A stretch of DNA of 64,000 nt from Stigonema ocellatum SAG 48.90 = DSM 106950 (GCA_016903675.1 JADQBA010000009.1:56497-120496); one strand, 5' to 3'. Counted from the first letter of the stretch, positions 8,191-16,869 are shown. Notes: generated by a model from the letters alone, not told the origin. Made by a program: numbers and translations.

Positions 8191-9597
8191 CTAACTTAAT
8201 TGAATCCACTTTGCTACTGACGGAATGTTATTATTGTCAGTAATAGACAGCATGTACCAGCCTGTGGGTGCTAGATTCTGGTTACTGGTTACCGTAACGG
8301 TGAGAGAACTGCTAGTTCTAGAGTTGATGGGCACGTCTACAAGACGTTGTTCTGTATCCAAAGAGTGAGTTGTCGCCATTGGTCGAATGAGATTAACCCA
8401 TTTGATACTCCCGGCTTGGGGTGTCTGGATAGTGATTTGCTTGCCGTATCCCACTGATGAGGGAGCGCTTTGAATCACGGGTCGTGTTTTTGAGATATAC
8501 GCCGGACTGTAAATTTCTATCCGTGGTTCAAAAGTACCACGTTGAGGATTTCCCCCAGCTATCATGACTGTGCCATCTGGCAGAAGCAGGGCCACTGAAT
8601 GATAAACACGACCGTTGACAGTTGGTGTCTCTACCACTGTCCAAGTATTGGTTGCTGGATTGTAAATCTCTGCTGGTAGCGTTGATTGAGCTAGATCTTC
8701 GTTGGCTTGGCTGCCATTACTAACAAAAACTGTGCGATCTGGCAACAAAACTGCACTGAGGTGTGTTCTGGGGTAGTTTAGATAGGGCGCTGGCACATAT
8801 TTGGGGTTAGTAGCACTGAGATCAATAATATTGACTCGGTTGGTTGCTACACCATTAGCATTTGCCCCACCCAGAATCATCACCTTTTGGTTTTGAGCTG
8901 GTGGTAGCAATACACTGGCACCTTGTGCGACGGAATCTATCTGTTGAAACCCAGACACAGCTTGTTCCGCAATGGCTTGAGTAAAACTTCCTGGTATGGT
9001 CAGGATGCGTGGTGATAAATTATTGTCGGAAAATTGGATACCTGAAAAGAAAAGGTTGCCATTACTGAGTAGGAACAGGTGAGGGTAGAGATCAAAACCA
9101 CTAGTTGATCTTGAAAAAACGTTCCAACTACTGCCGGAAAAAATTTCTGGGTTAGTGCCGAGGTTACCATTGATATCATAACCCGACAGAGCAAAGACTC
9201 TTCCACTGCCTAGGGTGACAAGGGTAGGATACCATCGACCCTTGTTCATCGATGCTACTTGTGTCCATTTCTCGGTACTAGGATCAAATATCAAAGCACT
9301 GATTTGTCCAAAGAAAGGGTCATACTGTATAGTACCGCCAGCAACTAGCAGTGTGCCATCAGATCGAAACGCCTGACCAGCGCAGAAAACATCAATCGAC
9401 TTTCCTCTACTATCAAGTGGGATCTGCGGAGGGGAAAAGGTATTATTTGTGACATCCCACAGAGCGGCACCTTGAGGAGCATTTGCTACGTTGTTCAGAT
9501 CGTTACCCGAACCTGAGAAAAACAAGACCTTGCCAGTGCGTAATAAAGCAGCATGGATAGGATTAATCGGACAGTTCGATACGACTTTCCAGGGCAT
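8191..9597 (-). CDS. Copper-radical oxidase (galactose oxidase/glyoxal oxidase-like, DUF1929)
   Basis: 468 residues: seven Kelch-type blades followed by an Ig-like C-terminal domain (DUF1929) from about 370. Residues corresponding to those of galactose oxidase are visible. Cys72 (VFCAGQAF) and Tyr123 (GRWYPT) would form the thioether Tyr-Cys cofactor, Tyr332 and His333 (RVYHSVALLLPDG) and His411 (MATTHS) would be copper ligands. Such enzymes oxidise alcohols or aldehydes and make H2O2, normally outside the cell. No signal peptide is visible from this start, so either the start is further upstream or the first blade is truncated. The Tat-exported neighbour suggests a secreted pair. Confidence 0.85.
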   Translation of the reverse strand: MPWKVVSNCPINPIHAALLRTGKVLFFSGSGNDLNNVANAPQGAALWDVTNNTFSPPQIPLDSRGKSIDVFCAGQAFRSDGTLLVAGGTIQYDPFFGQISALIFDPSTEKWTQVASMNKGRWYPTLVTLGSGRVFALSGYDINGNLGTNPEIFSGSSWNVFSRSTSGFDLYPHLFLLSNGNLFFSGIQFSDNNLSPRILTIPGSFTQAIAEQAVSGFQQIDSVAQGASVLLPPAQNQKVMILGGANANGVATNRVNIIDLSATNPKYVPAPYLNYPRTHLSAVLLPDRTVFVSNGSQANEDLAQSTLPAEIYNPATNTWTVVETPTVNGRVYHSVALLLPDGTVMIAGGNPQRGTFEPRIEIYSPAYISKTRPVIQSAPSSVGYGKQITIQTPQAGSIKWVNLIRPMATTHSLDTEQRLVDVPINSRTSSSLTVTVTSNQNLAPTGWYMLSITDNNNIPSVAKWIQLS

Positions 9598-9949
9598 AAG
9601 AGTGAGTTTTGCTAAAAAAAGTTGGACAGCAAAGTTAACGCTGATTAGCTTCTATTTCAAGGTTGTAGACAACGCATAATTAATTTCCACTCCATGTCTA
9701 TTGCATGAGAAAGATAATTATATTTCCTGCGCTTCACAAAGCTGAGAGAAGATTAAACCTTGCCTTTCATGGTTGAATAAAAACCTTTTTTTTAGAGAAA
9801 AATCTCATTTACTAGGTCAAAACATCTAGCACTTATATATAGTAGGATACAATTTGATATAATTCCAATAGAAAAAAAAAGAAGGAATGAACATTCACAG
9901 GCTATTTGCAAAGAAATAATGAAGACGGTCAGTTAGTGGTGTCGCGCCC
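9598..9949. other. AT-rich spacer, no feature seen
   Basis: About 350 bases between the oxidase 5' end and the tsaB 3' end. The DNA is AT-rich with A-runs (for example near 9787 and 9872). No palindrome, repeat family or coding signal was recognised. The oxidase promoter should lie in its left part. Confidence 0.5.
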
Positions 9950-10648
9950 TTACATATCCACGGGATTTTGCCCATAATACGGCAAAGCTTCTGACCAGCT
10001 AGGACGCTTTCCATATTGCCACTCTACATAGGCTATTTCTAATACGCTTGTCACAGTTGCTGCTAAACCAGATTTGGCTTCTATTAACTGATAACTTGTC
10101 TTCCAATTAGCTAACAATTCTAGCCATGCTTCTGGTGTAAACACAGTATCTGGTAATAAAACACTGAGTCTAGAAGCATCTGGCGTCCGTTGATAAATAG
10201 CAGCAAAAACTTGACCTCGTTGTGCTGGCATTTGTATAGCAATAACTTGCTCCCCCTGCTGGTCAATACCCGATGTGATACTGGAGGGGGTTGGGGGAAT
10301 TTGTGACCAGGCGATCGCGGCTAAAGTAGAAATTGCAAATACAGGAATATTCAACTGTTGCCCTAAGGTGCGGGCAGTGACAACGCCAATACGAGTACCA
10401 GTAAAACCACCAGGTCCTTTTGCTACAGCAATAAATCCTAAATCTGCCCAAGTTTGAGGTTTGATAAATTCCACTAAATATTGATGTAAGTGACTGGATA
10501 ATTCACGCTCTAAATTCCACACACTAGAACGTGTGTCACTCGTAAAATTACTGATTGCTAAACCAAGTTCAGGTGTGGTGGTATGTAGCGCCAATCCGTA
10601 TTTTGTTGGTTCGAGTTGTTTTGGTTCAGTGGTCACATCTAATTGCAT
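9950..10648 (-). CDS. tsaB: tRNA threonylcarbamoyladenosine biosynthesis protein TsaB
   Basis: 232 residues. Non-catalytic partner of TsaD in making the t6A modification at position 37 of ANN-decoding tRNAs. It has an ASKHA actin-like fold: LALHTTTPELGLAI is the first strand pair, and FIAVAKGPGGFTGTRIGVVTART is the signature loop shared with TsaD-like proteins, followed by PVFAISTLAAIAW. The first 15 residues are variable, so the exact start is uncertain. The ATG overlaps the stop of a small upstream gene (TAATG), indicating translational coupling. Confidence 0.92.
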   Translation of the reverse strand: MQLDVTTEPKQLEPTKYGLALHTTTPELGLAISNFTSDTRSSVWNLERELSSHLHQYLVEFIKPQTWADLGFIAVAKGPGGFTGTRIGVVTARTLGQQLNIPVFAISTLAAIAWSQIPPTPSSITSGIDQQGEQVIAIQMPAQRGQVFAAIYQRTPDASRLSVLLPDTVFTPEAWLELLANWKTSYQLIEAKSGLAATVTSVLEIAYVEWQYGKRPSWSEALPYYGQNPVDM

Positions 10649-10770
10649 TACTCAAAAGGGTTTTCCAAATTAAATTTAGCTTTGCCACAAGTAGCATAAA
10701 CGAGCTGGAGGCATTCTTCCAAGTCATCTCCTTCCCAAGTACCAATATTTTTTAGATGCTTTAGGAGCAC
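10648..10770 (-). CDS. Small protein (40 aa) coupled to tsaB
   Basis: A 40-codon frame from GTG 10770 to TAA 10648. The sequence contains NIGTWEGDDLEECLQLVYAT and ends NLENPFE. The GTWxGDDxEECLQLVYxT pattern is one I associate with a small conserved cyanobacterial protein. Its stop codon overlaps the tsaB start by one base. No strong ribosome site precedes the GTG, so the true start may be lost or lie elsewhere. Function unknown. Confidence 0.6.
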   Translation of the reverse strand: MLLKHLKNIGTWEGDDLEECLQLVYATCGKAKFNLENPFE

Positions 10771-11420
10771 CCCACAGGCAGGCTTGATAGCACATCAAAA
10801 AAATCACTCCGTATTTGATGGTTTTCTGACTGCGCCTGCATCCACCTGGGACTCAAAGTCCCAGGCTAATAGCATAAGTCCTCTAAAAGAGGACTGAATA
10901 TGTTGTAATACGCTTGGTGTTAGCGCCAAAAGCCCTTGTTCTGCGTAGGTTGGGGAGCACCTCGTGGCACTCTTGGTTTCCCTCTGTAGGCGACTGGCGT
11001 TTGAGGCAATGCGTTACCCAACATTTTCGCCGTCAGATAAAAAACGCCCAGCGCACCATCTTACGCAGATACCCAATATAGCAATCCTAAATCATTCGTG
11101 AGATAGAGAAACCCGGTATCTCCCAGATACCGGGTTTCTGAGGCTCAATATTTTCTCTTACTCAGCAAGTTATAGCAATTCTCTAAAATCTGACGACAGA
11201 TTCACACCCGAAAACCTAGATGAAACATGAATTTCTTAATGACGAATTACGAATTGGTATTATAGCAGTTCTGGTGTTGAATCCCATACACTCTCGCCCT
11301 CACCCCCTTCCCCTCTCCCAAGTTTGGGAGAGGGGTGCCCTTTCGGGCGGGGTGAGGGTATTTTGTATGTGATTCAAACGATAAGCGCTATATTTCCTCA
11401 CTTACAGAAGGTAAAAACTT
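10771..11420. repeat. Intergenic region of palindromic repeats
   Basis: About 650 bases without a convincing gene. It contains a two-hairpin repeat at 10845-10896 (second copy at 19416-19466), and a TATAGCAATCCT-ended piece from about 11076 with an AAACCCGG palindrome (11111-11140). A palindrome of the CCCTCTCCCAAG/CTTGGGAGAGGG type sits at 11290-11360. Fragments of these recur elsewhere in the window. Confidence 0.7.
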
Positions 11421-11612
11421 GTGCATCACAGACTCGCTTGGAATGGGGAAACTCATCATCTCAAGTGGGTAACAGAGCAGCTTCTGTGCGCTTATGGAAT
11501 CTTTTGGGACTATGATAGTAAATGCTTGGCGATGATTGCTGAGGATTTAGGATTGGAAACTGTTGCACAGCGCGAAAATTTTCTGGAAAAAGCTCAACAG
11601 CTTATGAAGTAA
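11421..11612 (+). CDS. Small hypothetical protein upstream of the CHAT gene
   Basis: 63 residues from GTG 11421, preceded by AGAAGG at a workable distance. It is soluble, with WVTEQLLCAYGIFWDYDSKC and a helical charged end (QRENFLEKAQQLMK). No family recognised. It is on the same strand as the TPR-CHAT gene 180 nt downstream and could belong to that unit, or could be a fragment of a larger lost gene. Confidence 0.45.
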   Translation: MHHRLAWNGETHHLKWVTEQLLCAYGIFWDYDSKCLAMIAEDLGLETVAQRENFLEKAQQLMK

Positions 11613-11702
11613 AACCTGGATACGTTATGTTATCTAACAATTAGCTTTGGTTTGGTGCAAACAAACAGTTAAAATTAAGGCTAGAAAAAGGAGTTCATCT
11701 GG

Positions 11703-11789
11703 ATGTTGGGTGATTTTTTCACAAATTTAATACGCAATATCGCTGAGAAACTAAGTTGGTTGAATCGCTCACTCCAAGGCAAATCATAA
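11703..11789 (+). CDS. 28-residue peptide ORF directly before the CHAT gene
   Basis: ATG 11703 to TAA 11789, preceded by a strong site AAAAAGGAG nine bases upstream, the best ribosome site in this neighbourhood. It ends three bases before the CHAT start at 11793, which has no comparable site of its own. The peptide MLGDFFTNLIRNIAEKLSWL is amphipathic, with a basic polar tail. It could be a translational-coupling leader, a membrane-active peptide or a partner of the CHAT protein. Function unknown. Confidence 0.55.
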   Translation: MLGDFFTNLIRNIAEKLSWLNRSLQGKS

Positions 11790-11792
11790 GCA

Positions 11793-14318
11793 ATGGTAAC
11801 TCCTGAAGACTATATGAATTTTCTCTTAGAAGTATTGCAAGTTACTTTGGAGAGTCAGGGCGATAAGGAAGCGGTTTACCCGCTACTAGAAGCCAACCTC
11901 GGCAAATTAGATGATAACTTCACTATTTTATTACAGCGCTGGGCAACAAATACCCTATCCAACGCAGAGGCAGATACAGCTCAGCGCATCGCCAAGCCTA
12001 TCTTTGATTTCAGCAAACTCATTCAAGAATATCCTCATGGTAGTAAGGCAGTCAACCAAGATATGGCGATCGCAGGCTATGAGATAGCGCTGAGTGTCTT
12101 TACCCGCCATGCCTTCCCAGAATATTGGGCAGGTACACAAAACAATCTCGCCAACGCCTACTCTGATAGAATAAAAGGTGAAAGAGCAGAAAATATCGAA
12201 TTGGCGATCGCAGCTTACACCCAAGCACTTGAAATTAGAACCCGCCATGCCTTCCCAGAATCTTGGGCAATGACACAAAACAATCTCGCCATCGCCTACA
12301 GTAATAGAATAAAAGGGGAAAGAGCAGAAAATATCGAATTGGCGATCGCAGCTTTCACCCAAGCACTTGAAGTTTACACCCGCCATGCCTTCCCAGAATC
12401 TTGGGCAATGACACAAAACAATCTCGCCCTCGCCTATCGTGATTTGGAACAATTTGACAAAGCCATTCAGTGTCTCAAATTAGCCCTAGAAATTCGTACA
12501 CCTACCGCTTTACCTATAGATTGCCTTCAATCAGGGCGTAACCTAGGCGAGACAGCTTCTAAGGCTGAGAGATGGTGTGACGCAATTTTTGGTTATGATG
12601 CTGCTATTCTAGCTGTCGAACAAAGCTCATTTTGGGCTAGTAGCGAGAAGACTCGTCAAGGGCTGCGAGAAGATGCGATTGATGTCTATAATCAAATTGT
12701 CCAAGCCTGTATCAATAGCAATCAGATAGAGAAAGCGATTGAATATGTTGAGCGCAGTAAAGCCCGTACGTTAGTTGAACTTTTGACTAACCGCAACCTT
12801 TACCCAAACGGTGACATTCCCCAAGAATTTGTTGAACAACTCAATCGTCTCAAACGGGAGATTCCACCTAAACAACAATTGCTAGAGGTTCTCAGCAACA
12901 CGACTAATGATACACGGATAGATACAAGAACCCAAGTTACAGAAACCAGTTTATCCCTCTCGTCAGATTATGTCAAGGGATTGCGGCAAGAACTGAATGA
13001 ATTGCAGTCTCAGTTAGAAGAGGTGTTGAACAAAATCAAGCCTTTTGATCCGAGCTATCAACTCACTCAAAAGGTTCAACCTATGTCTTTTCAAGCAATT
13101 CGTGAGACTATAGATAACCGCACTGCTATCATTGCATGGTATGTTACATCCAATCGCTTTTTTACCTTTGTCATCACCCGCGAAAATGACCCTTACTACT
13201 GGCAATCTTCCAGCGATGACTTGGAAGCATTGGAAGAATGGCGGGATGAGTATCTCAATGACTACAAAGCTTTGAAAGATGAAGAGACACAAGCATGGAA
13301 AACTGATTTCACCTCAAGACTCCAGAAGCTCTCCGCAATTTTGCATTTGGACGATATTCTCTCTCACCTCCCGAGTAACTGCAACCAACTGATTCTCATT
13401 CCCCATCGCTACCTGCACGTGTTTCCTCTCCATGCATTACCATTACAAAGTCCTCAATGCCTTCTTCTCGACAAATTCTGCGATGGTGTGCGATACGCCC
13501 CCAGTCACCAGCTATTGCAACTGAGTCAAACAGTAGCGTCACTGCAAACTTCCTCTGTGAAGAGCTTTTTTGCTATCCAAAATCCTACCAACGATTTAGA
13601 ATTTACGGATATTGAAGTTGAAGCCATTCAGCGTGACTTTGATGTCAAGCAAATTTTATCTAAAGGGGAAGCAACCAAAAACGCCCTTGATCAATCTTCT
13701 GATTTCTTCTTCAATGCCGAATGGGTTCATTTTTCCTGTCATGGCTCTTTTCACGCCTCCGCCCCTCTGCTTTCTCACCTGTTGTTAGCAGAATCCCAAG
13801 TTCTTTCTAACTCTTCTGCCAAGAGTACCACACAAGCTACCCGATATCTACCTTGGCGAGATAGTCTTGATGTTGACTTGGAAAAATGCCTCACTTTAAG
13901 CGAAATTTTTGCCCTTTACCTCAAACAATGCCGTCTCGTCACTCTCTCGGCTTGCGAAACGGGTTTGACAGACTGGAGCAATCTTACGGATGAATATATT
14001 GGTTTGGCAAGTGGTTTTTTGATAGCAGGTAGCCCTAGGATTGTCAGCAGTCTTTGGTTAGTTGATGACCTTTCTACTTGTTTTTTGATGATTAAATTTT
14101 ACCAAAATCTGCAAACAGAACCAGTAATTGCCAAAGCTCTCAACAATGCTCAGCGCTGGTTACGAGATGTGACACAGGACGAATTAAAGGGGTGGATAAA
14201 GGAATTGGATTTTCCTGCGGGTAAACAATTATGGCTGGAAAGCAAGTTGAGTCAGGTTTGCGCTCAACCTTTTCATTCCCCTGAACATTGGGCAGCGTTT
14301 TGTGCAGTTGGGAGTTAA
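11793..14318 (+). CDS. TPR and CHAT-domain (caspase-like) protein
   Basis: 841 residues. An N-terminal helical region (about 1-90) is followed by 46-residue TPR-like repeats (AIAAYTQALEIRTRHAFPES type, about 92-230), more TPR-like helices, a coiled region near 400-430 and a C-terminal CHAT domain (about 540-841). The caspase-type dyad is visible: His650 in HFSCHGSF and Cys721 in LSACETGL. CHAT proteins are cysteine peptidases, often triggered by a sensor partner; the TPRs are probably the recognition part. No signal peptide, so cytoplasmic. Its start lies three bases after a 28-codon ORF. Confidence 0.9.
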   Translation: MVTPEDYMNFLLEVLQVTLESQGDKEAVYPLLEANLGKLDDNFTILLQRWATNTLSNAEADTAQRIAKPIFDFSKLIQEYPHGSKAVNQDMAIAGYEIALSVFTRHAFPEYWAGTQNNLANAYSDRIKGERAENIELAIAAYTQALEIRTRHAFPESWAMTQNNLAIAYSNRIKGERAENIELAIAAFTQALEVYTRHAFPESWAMTQNNLALAYRDLEQFDKAIQCLKLALEIRTPTALPIDCLQSGRNLGETASKAERWCDAIFGYDAAILAVEQSSFWASSEKTRQGLREDAIDVYNQIVQACINSNQIEKAIEYVERSKARTLVELLTNRNLYPNGDIPQEFVEQLNRLKREIPPKQQLLEVLSNTTNDTRIDTRTQVTETSLSLSSDYVKGLRQELNELQSQLEEVLNKIKPFDPSYQLTQKVQPMSFQAIRETIDNRTAIIAWYVTSNRFFTFVITRENDPYYWQSSSDDLEALEEWRDEYLNDYKALKDEETQAWKTDFTSRLQKLSAILHLDDILSHLPSNCNQLILIPHRYLHVFPLHALPLQSPQCLLLDKFCDGVRYAPSHQLLQLSQTVASLQTSSVKSFFAIQNPTNDLEFTDIEVEAIQRDFDVKQILSKGEATKNALDQSSDFFFNAEWVHFSCHGSFHASAPLLSHLLLAESQVLSNSSAKSTTQATRYLPWRDSLDVDLEKCLTLSEIFALYLKQCRLVTLSACETGLTDWSNLTDEYIGLASGFLIAGSPRIVSSLWLVDDLSTCFLMIKFYQNLQTEPVIAKALNNAQRWLRDVTQDELKGWIKELDFPAGKQLWLESKLSQVCAQPFHSPEHWAAFCAVGS
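12103..12455 (+). repeat. 138-bp internal tandem repeats of the TPR-CHAT gene
   Basis: The segment starting CCCGCCATGCCTTCCCAGAA occurs at 12103, 12241 and 12379, exactly 138 bases (46 codons) apart. The copies are nearly identical at DNA level including silent positions, indicating recent duplication or gene conversion. The array encodes the TRHAFPESWAMTQNNLA repeats. Confidence 0.85.
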
Positions 14319-14344
14319 AGTAAACTTATGGCGCTTTTCAAGTC

Positions 14345-14520
14345 AGTGAGGTACATTCAAGAGTTAATAAACCGCAGATGAACGCGGATGAACGCAGATG
14401 GATTTGTAGCGTTGCTGAATTTAGTAATGAATTACGTTTATAGCGGTTTTCATCCGGTAATGGTAAATATTTATCTGCGTTCATCTGCGTTCATCTGCGG
14501 TTTTGAATTCTTAATTTTCC
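14345..14520. repeat. Inverted repeat of the GCAGATGAACGC type
   Basis: Left arm at about 14371-14401 (AACCGCAGATGAACGCGG...) and right arm at about 14472-14504 (ATCTGCGTTCATCTGCG...) are reverse complements about 70 bases apart. They lie between the CHAT gene and the next two genes. A related but scrambled copy lies at about 29988-30080. It may act as a transcription terminator or be a mobile palindrome. Confidence 0.7.
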
Positions 14521-14577
14521 CAAACCATTCATATCTTGATTCAGCAACGCCGTTATTACTATAGTAGGAATTATACT

Positions 14578-14946
14578 ATGTCACCTGATGAACAAAATAT
14601 TGTTGGGTTCGTAAAGCTGATTGAGTCTCAGCCATCTGTGTTTTCATCTTCTGACCAAACTTCGCTATGGGAGTTAGTCACTACTTTACCTAATGATACA
14701 GAACAAATCTCAAATGCGATCGCCGTGTGGTGCGAATCTCGTCAGCACATCCGCGAGAAGCTAATGCCTTTCATCAATAGCGTCTCAAAAGAGAATGACT
14801 CACCGTCAAGAGCAGCGGCAAAAAACATTAAATCACCTGACTCTAAGGATTACAATGACATTATATTAAATGCTATGCGTGTGCACTTACCGCAACAACC
14901 CACTCAACAACCCCCTAACCAAAATCCGTCGAATTCTCAATCATGA
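14578..14946 (+). CDS. Hypothetical protein, first gene of a two-gene unit
   Basis: 122 residues from ATG 14578 (GTAGGAA seven bases upstream; the longer frame from 14536 has no such site). The N-terminal 75 residues are a compact helical module (IVGFVKLIESQPSVF, TSLWELVTTLPND, IAVWCESRQHIREKLMPFI). The tail is polar and Q/P-rich. Size and placement recall the small effector-associated helical modules found beside CHAT and STAND proteins, but I cannot assign it to a named one. The stop overlaps the next start (ATGA), so the two are translated together. Confidence 0.7.
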   Translation: MSPDEQNIVGFVKLIESQPSVFSSSDQTSLWELVTTLPNDTEQISNAIAVWCESRQHIREKLMPFINSVSKENDSPSRAAAKNIKSPDSKDYNDIILNAMRVHLPQQPTQQPPNQNPSNSQS

Positions 14947-16457
14947 ACCAACCACCTAGGGCGCAACTCAAGGTGAATCATCCCAGCCTAACTCTCTACG
15001 CTTTCCATTTGCGCCAGAGTCTCACGGAAGGTTCTGAGCAAGTGAGAGAAGATGCAAATGACTTATGGGAACGGTGTGTTACACTCGGAGATGAGCTCCA
15101 TATCGACGACCTTAAATCCCTCAAGTCCAGGATTGAGAAGGAAGGGCAGGAAAACCAGCATCTAGATAAAGACTCCCTTGTCACACTCGAATTATTAGGA
15201 AAGCCCCCAAACCTAGAATTCTCTGTCCCCTCTCAAGGGAACAGCACTCAACATAGCTTTGTATCCGGTGAAATTTATCCGTATCGCATTCACGATGCTT
15301 ATGCTGTTGACTTGACTCTGCGCTACGAAGAAGCTGTAGACATTACCGAACTCAGCCTCCTCAATCCTAAAGGTTTCCTGTTGTCCAATTGGATGCGTCC
15401 CAATTTGGGAGAAACACTAGTGCTATTTGCTGAACCACTTTATTGTAGCGCTGACTGTGGAACTTTGGCAAATGCTTGTATAAAAGAAGTCTTATCAGAA
15501 TCTACCCTACCCCAACCAACGTGTATCGCCCAAGGGAAACTCTTTGGTAGCCCCATTTTTGAGTATGACAACTTGGAAGAAAACCCCATCCAACGCTGTC
15601 ATTTCTGGGTGTGGTTGAAGAGGAGCGATGATACCATAAATTTGATAGGAGAGACAGCAGACTACGTGTTGAATCTTCTGTGCTGCCGTAGTAAAATCCT
15701 TTTTGCCTATCATCAAGCAAGGGAATCTTACCGGGAAGCACGGGGACTTTATAGTCTGCTAGAAACAGAAACCCAGATTTTTAACAATTTGCCTACTGAT
15801 TCAGCGCAACGGCTGGAAAAGCTCAAGAAACTGCTCACTACTCTATCACCTATTCAGTTTCGATACGCTCGTATCCTGAGAGATATGCTTGATAGTGACT
15901 CTTCTATTATTACTAACACAGAAAACTATAACACATGGTTGGCAAAAATTTATCAAAAAAGTAAAGAGAAATTTGACGATGATGATTTAGAATTTTTAAA
16001 GAATTTTCACGATCGCATTTGCAAGCGCTTGCACGAACAGATTCAGACAGACTTGAGTTACTTATCCCCAGGGGGAGATATGTTTCAACAAGCGATCGCT
16101 GTAAGTCGAGGGTTCGTAGAAATTGATCAAGCTGAACGCGATCGCCTACGTCAAGAACAATTACGACGACAACAAGAATTCGAGGAAAACAAGCACAAGG
16201 AACAAGAGAAATTAGAAAAAGAGCGCGATCGCAACTTCCAAACTACAGTCTTTGCAGTAGGCGCTGGTTTATCAGTGGGAGGGATTGTGGTTTCTGCTTC
16301 TAGCCAAGTGACAGACAAAAACCCGATTCAAATTCCCTTGTCTCCCAACGCCTCTGTGTCTCCCCATCCTTTTATTCTCTGGGTTTTGGGGAGCATCATT
16401 TCCGCGTTAGTTGCAGCATCGATAACTTGGTATGTCACGAAATTTTGGCAAAAATAG
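14943..16457 (+). CDS. Hypothetical membrane protein with coiled coil and two C-terminal TM helices
   Basis: 504 residues. A large soluble region (1-375) includes a beta-rich part at about 90-260 (for example ISGEIYPYRI-like and FWVWLKRSDDTINLIG). A highly charged coiled coil at about 395-432 (AERDRLRQEQLRRQQEFEEN) follows, then two hydrophobic helices (about 436-455 and 478-497) ending KFWQK. It would be anchored by a C-terminal hairpin with the bulk in the cytoplasm. No family recognised. It overlaps the upstream gene by four bases and follows the CHAT gene on the same strand, so it could be its membrane target or partner. Confidence 0.75.
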   Translation: MNQPPRAQLKVNHPSLTLYAFHLRQSLTEGSEQVREDANDLWERCVTLGDELHIDDLKSLKSRIEKEGQENQHLDKDSLVTLELLGKPPNLEFSVPSQGNSTQHSFVSGEIYPYRIHDAYAVDLTLRYEEAVDITELSLLNPKGFLLSNWMRPNLGETLVLFAEPLYCSADCGTLANACIKEVLSESTLPQPTCIAQGKLFGSPIFEYDNLEENPIQRCHFWVWLKRSDDTINLIGETADYVLNLLCCRSKILFAYHQARESYREARGLYSLLETETQIFNNLPTDSAQRLEKLKKLLTTLSPIQFRYARILRDMLDSDSSIITNTENYNTWLAKIYQKSKEKFDDDDLEFLKNFHDRICKRLHEQIQTDLSYLSPGGDMFQQAIAVSRGFVEIDQAERDRLRQEQLRRQQEFEENKHKEQEKLEKERDRNFQTTVFAVGAGLSVGGIVVSASSQVTDKNPIQIPLSPNASVSPHPFILWVLGSIISALVAASITWYVTKFWQK

Positions 16458-16510
16458 AGCGATGAAAAAAAGCAGCAGAACAATGTTAGTGGTAAAGATG
16501 GTTCAGCGAT

Positions 16511-16816
16511 TTAGTAGCTGAGGAAACGCTTTCCAGCTTTATGTAATGCCTCTATGCGGTCTCCTTCTGCTTCTTGCTCGGCAATATCAGCATCAACTTC
16601 TTCCCGATTGATATGATAATATGTCAAAGCTGCATAAACCTGTGCCAAAGTTAGATGACCAATCTGATCAGCAATTTCTTCTGCACTGTAACCTTGTTTA
16701 TACCAGATGGCAATTCGTCGCACTGTTACACCAGTTCCAGCAATCAGAGGACGATCGCCATGAATTCCAGGATGAGTGTCGATGAGAGTACCAATATCAG
16801 TGAGAGTATTTGACAT
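16511..16816 (-). CDS. DUF433 domain protein (antitoxin-like)
   Basis: 101 residues. I chose the ATG at 16816 because GGGGAAG precedes it. The longer frame to 16873 would run into ycf34. The DUF433 signature is visible: IDTHPGIHGDRPLIAGTGVTVRRIA, then WYKQGYSAEEIADQIGHLTLAQVYAALTYYH, a winged-helix DNA-binding fold. Such proteins often act as antitoxins of PIN-like DUF5615 toxins, but no toxin gene is present on either side. It is either an orphan or has another role. Confidence 0.85.
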   Translation of the reverse strand: MSNTLTDIGTLIDTHPGIHGDRPLIAGTGVTVRRIAIWYKQGYSAEEIADQIGHLTLAQVYAALTYYHINREEVDADIAEQEAEGDRIEALHKAGKRFLSY

Positions 16817-16869
16817 AGCGTACACTTCCCCTAGGCGATCGCTTTTCCTAACCCAACCATAAGCTACCA

